Shown: piece after piece, positions 61,745 to 64,000 of the stretch
Position numbering within the stretch: the stretch's first letter is position 1
Layout of the letters: every line of letters starts with the position of its first letter
Source: UBA8079 sp049601915
Lineage (GTDB): Bacteria > Pseudomonadota > Alphaproteobacteria > UBA6615
Direction: 5' to 3'
Assembly (NCBI GenBank): GCA_049601915.1
Contig: JBMYRB010000001.1
Span: 682,001-746,000 of the forward strand
DNA: 64,000 nt
The notes under the pieces: model-generated
The model's database searches: none
What the model was told of the DNA's origin: nothing
The model's input: only the letters and a program-made list of their open reading frames with translations
Position numbers and translations under genes: made by a program

Positions 61745-62869
61745 ATGTCTGAACGTATTCCTCTTAGTGTGCCCGATCTGCGCGGCCGCGAAGCCGATTT
61801 GCTGCTTGGTTGCGTGCGCGACAACTGGGTGTCATCGGCCGGGCCTGAAGTCACGGCGTTAGAAACCGCGATGGCGCGCCTCACCGGTCGCGCCCATGCC
61901 GTGGCGACCGTCAATGGTACCGCGGCTTTGCATCTCGCGCTTCTGGCCGTTGGTGTGCGCACCGGTGACCGGGTGATCGTGCCCGACTGGACCTTCGCCG
62001 CTTCGGCGAATGCAATTTCGCATGCCGGGGCAACGGCATCTTTCGTGGATGTCAGAGAGTCCGACTGGGCCCTTGACCCGACGCTGGTGGCAGAAACACT
62101 GGCCGCCGATCCGGCGATCCGTGCCGTGATCGCCGTCGATCCACTCGGCCACACCGCTGACCTTGATGCGTTGGAGGCGGTCTGTGCGTCTCATGGGGTA
62201 CCGCTGATCGAGGATGCGGCGGGGGCAATCGGCGCCGGTTACCGCGGCAAGCCGAGCGGCAGCGGCGGTGCTGCCGCGATCTTCTCGTTCAATGGAAACA
62301 AGACGGTCACGGCGGGTGGCGGCGGCATGCTGGTCACAGACGACGAGGCGGTGGCCGAGCAGGTGCGTCATATGTCGACCCAGGCGCGCCCTGGTCGTGA
62401 CTATGTTCACGACATAATCGGCTTCAACTATCGCATGACCAACATTAACGCCGCGTTGGGGCTTGCCCAGATCGAGCGGATGGATGAGATGGTTGCTGCC
62501 CGCCGCGACATCGCCGCGCGCTACGCCGCCGCTTTTGCTGATCTTGCGGCGGTCGCATCGATGCCACGCCCGGAATATTGCGACAGCGTTTGCTGGCTCT
62601 ATTCGATCCGGCTGCCGGATGAGAACACGGCGCGGGACCTGGTCGCGGCCTGTGAAGCAGCCGGTATCGAGGCGCGCCTCTTCTGGCGTTCCTTGTCGGC
62701 GCAGGCACCCTGGCAGGACACGCCGCGGGCGCTGCGCGGGGTCTCGACGGCCCTGTCGGGCACGGTCGTCTCCCTGCCAAGCTCGTCCTCGTTGCATGAA
62801 CAGGACCAGCAGCGCGTGATCGATGCGGTACTGGCCTGGCACGGCAATATGGTTGGAGTCGGAGCATGA
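61745..62869 (+). CDS. DegT/DnrJ/EryC1-family sugar aminotransferase (LegC-like)
   Basis: A 374-residue PLP-dependent sugar aminotransferase. VATVNGTAALHLALLAVGVRTGDRVIVPDWTFAASANAI and the PLP-Lys site AAAIFSFNGNKTVTAGGGGML (Lys in NGNKTVT) are clear. The FNGNK...GGGG form is that of LegC/PseC-like enzymes that add the amino group in legionaminic/pseudaminic-acid precursors. Together with the acetyltransferase and NeuB-like gene just downstream this points to a nonulosonic-acid operon. The precise sugar is not settled by sequence alone. Confidence 0.85.
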   Translation: MSERIPLSVPDLRGREADLLLGCVRDNWVSSAGPEVTALETAMARLTGRAHAVATVNGTAALHLALLAVGVRTGDRVIVPDWTFAASANAISHAGATASFVDVRESDWALDPTLVAETLAADPAIRAVIAVDPLGHTADLDALEAVCASHGVPLIEDAAGAIGAGYRGKPSGSGGAAAIFSFNGNKTVTAGGGGMLVTDDEAVAEQVRHMSTQARPGRDYVHDIIGFNYRMTNINAALGLAQIERMDEMVAARRDIAARYAAAFADLAAVASMPRPEYCDSVCWLYSIRLPDENTARDLVAACEAAGIEARLFWRSLSAQAPWQDTPRALRGVSTALSGTVVSLPSSSSLHEQDQQRVIDAVLAWHGNMVGVGA

Positions 62870-63429
62870 ACCTGTTTCTAGTCGGCGCCGGCGGACATGC
62901 CCGTCCGGTGACCGAGGCCGCCATGGACAACGGGCACGCGGTGGTTGCCTGCGCCGCCATGGACAAGCCCGATTGGCTTGATATTCCGGTGTTGGGCGAT
63001 GACGATCCGTTGCCCGCTGCCGCATCGGGTTTCGTGATGGGGCTTGGTGGCGCCGATCCTGGTGCTTTGCGCCGACGCCACGAACTGTTCGCGCGCTACG
63101 CAATACGATCTGTAACGCCGATTGCGCTCGTCCATAGCCGTGCCTTCGTCGCTGCGGATGTAAGCGTCGCTGACGGCGCCATCGTGCTGGCCGGTGCCGT
63201 GGTCAATGCGGGGGCGCAGATTTCCGAGGCCGTGATCGTCAACACCGGCGCGATTGTTGAGCATGACGCGGTCATCGAAGCGGGTGCTCATATTGCACCG
63301 GGTGCGATTATTCTCGGGTCCGTTCATATCGGCAGCTGCGCGATGGTGGGCGCCGGTGCCGTTGTGCTGCCCGGTGCCACCGTGCCCGCCGACGCGTTGG
63401 TGCCGTCATTGACGCGTTATCACCATTGA
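62866..63429 (+). CDS. NeuD/PglD-family sugar acetyltransferase
   Basis: A 187-residue protein: an N-terminal Rossmann-like part (MNLFLVGAGGHARPVTEAAMDNGH), and a left-handed beta-helix of hexapeptide repeats at the C-terminus (for example IVLAGAVVNAGAQISEAVIVNTGAIVEHDAVIEAGAHIAPGA). The His in VEHDA is the general base of the PglD/NeuD family. It transfers acetyl from acetyl-CoA to a sugar amine or hydroxyl. ATG 62866 overlaps the end of the aminotransferase gene by four bases. Confidence 0.9.
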   Translation: MNLFLVGAGGHARPVTEAAMDNGHAVVACAAMDKPDWLDIPVLGDDDPLPAAASGFVMGLGGADPGALRRRHELFARYAIRSVTPIALVHSRAFVAADVSVADGAIVLAGAVVNAGAQISEAVIVNTGAIVEHDAVIEAGAHIAPGAIILGSVHIGSCAMVGAGAVVLPGATVPADALVPSLTRYHH

Positions 63430-63439
63430 AGCCGACGCT

Positions 63440-64000
63440 TTGACCGCACCGATTTTCATAGCCGAAGCAGGGGTCAACCATAATGGCGAGCTTTCGCGTG
63501 CGCTGGAGATGGTGTCCGTGGCTGCCGAAGTTGGCGCCGACTATGTGAAGTTCCAGGCCTTTTCGACCGATTCACTGGTCGCGCGCGATGCGCGCACCGC
63601 GTCGTACCAGCAAACGAATACCGGTGAATCCAGCCAGGACGCGCTGCTGCGTGAACTCGAACTGTCGCTCGATGATTTTGTAACGATCGCGGCGGCATGC
63701 CGCGCGGCTAAGATCGGCTTCATGGCTTCGGTGTTCGATCTGGCGCAACTCGATGCGCTGATCGAGCTTGGTATGGACAGGCTCAAGATCGCCTCGGGCG
63801 AAATGACCAACGCGCCGGCGCTGGTCCGGTTTGCCGAGCGCGGGTTGCCGGTCATCCTGTCGACCGGCATGGCCACCCTTGCCGAGGTCGACGACGCCGT
63901 CGCGGCGCTCCGCCGGCATGGCTGCGACGACATCACGATTCTGCATTGCACATCGCTCTATCCCGCGCCCCCCGAAAGCCTCAACCTCACGGCCATCGCC
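63440..64000 (+). CDS. neuB: NeuB-family N-acetylneuraminate (nonulosonic acid) synthase, 3' end outside window
   Basis: The frame reads APIFIAEAGVNHNGELSRALEMVSVAAEVGADYVKFQAFSTDSLV and goes on to the window end with ITILHCTSLYPAPPESLNLTAIA. AEAGVNHNG and KFQ are the phosphoenolpyruvate/metal-binding features of NeuB/LegI/PseI synthases, which condense PEP with a six-carbon amino sugar. The start is uncertain: TTG 63440 is the first usual codon in the open frame, and the frame is closed by a stop at 63410. It follows the NeuD gene by ten bases. Only the N-terminal ~187 residues are visible. Confidence 0.9.
   Translation, partial: MTAPIFIAEAGVNHNGELSRALEMVSVAAEVGADYVKFQAFSTDSLVARDARTASYQQTNTGESSQDALLRELELSLDDFVTIAAACRAAKIGFMASVFDLAQLDALIELGMDRLKIASGEMTNAPALVRFAERGLPVILSTGMATLAEVDDAVAALRRHGCDDITILHCTSLYPAPPESLNLTAIA

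Noticed and set aside
1..64000. CRISPR array, phage genes, transposases or a restriction-modification system
   Set aside because: I looked for repeated spacers, terminal inverted repeats and typical enzymes on both strands and found none.

Overview
This is a GC-rich bacterial chromosome segment from an alphaproteobacterium, probably of Rhodospirillales type. The evidence is a roughly 180-kDa NAD-glutamate dehydrogenase of the alphaproteobacterial kind, a lolA-ftsK-aminotransferase-amtB-glnK-ubiH neighbourhood, two tripartite tricarboxylate transporter (TTT) systems and an RpoH-type sigma factor. No phage, insertion sequence or CRISPR array is visible. The placement is inferred from gene content, not from a marker-gene tree.

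Layout. 1-4.5 kb: a partial metallo-beta-lactamase-fold protein, a decayed cyclase, a deacetylase-like gene and a decayed chimeric ABC ATPase, then an intact cyclic-nucleotide-binding protein and a small methyltransferase. 4.5-6.6 kb: xthA with an AT-rich 5' end, an AT-rich insert carrying one outer-membrane-type protein gene, and a displaced GC-rich xthA 5' end on the far side. 6.6-19.3 kb: housekeeping genes (FAH hydrolase, glutamine-amidotransferase-like hydrolase, lolA, ftsK, PLP aminotransferase, amtB-glnK with a sigma-54 promoter and an NtrC-type site, a UbiH-type hydroxylase, Trm112, Lon-N, CnoX-like thioredoxin, a prolyl-tRNA editing-type protein, tRNA-Gly). 19.4-24.9 kb: a TTT operon with a GlcG-like protein and a Gfo/Idh/MocA oxidoreductase. 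24.9-29.2 kb: a module that looks like an oxidative-stress response (26-aa ORF, small membrane protein behind an ECF-like promoter, broken photolyase, SDR, RpoH-like sigma factor). 29.2-43.4 kb: mixed catabolic genes, including a second and AT-richer TTT operon. 43.9-52.7 kb: NAD-GDH, two transporters and purH. 52.8-64 kb: surface-polysaccharide genes (C4/C6-dehydratase-type epimerase, undecaprenyl-phosphate sugar transferase, glycosyltransferase, O-antigen ligase/polymerase, asparagine synthetase) running into a likely nonulosonic (sialic/legionaminic-like) acid cluster cut by the window end.

The most striking structure is at xthA. The first ~87 bases of the working gene are AT-rich like the neighbouring insert, while a GC-rich, mutated xthA 5' end lies about 1.2 kb away, next to the same 13-base motif. 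This is what gene-end replacement by incoming DNA would leave. Seven or so other genes are broken by frameshifts or deletions (cyclase, ABC ATPase, photolyase, DUF1993-like protein, a small hypothetical, and a YdcF-like gene disrupted by an exact 22-bp tandem duplication). This points to ongoing gene decay, or to sequencing or assembly error at some of these places, which cannot be told apart from the sequence alone.
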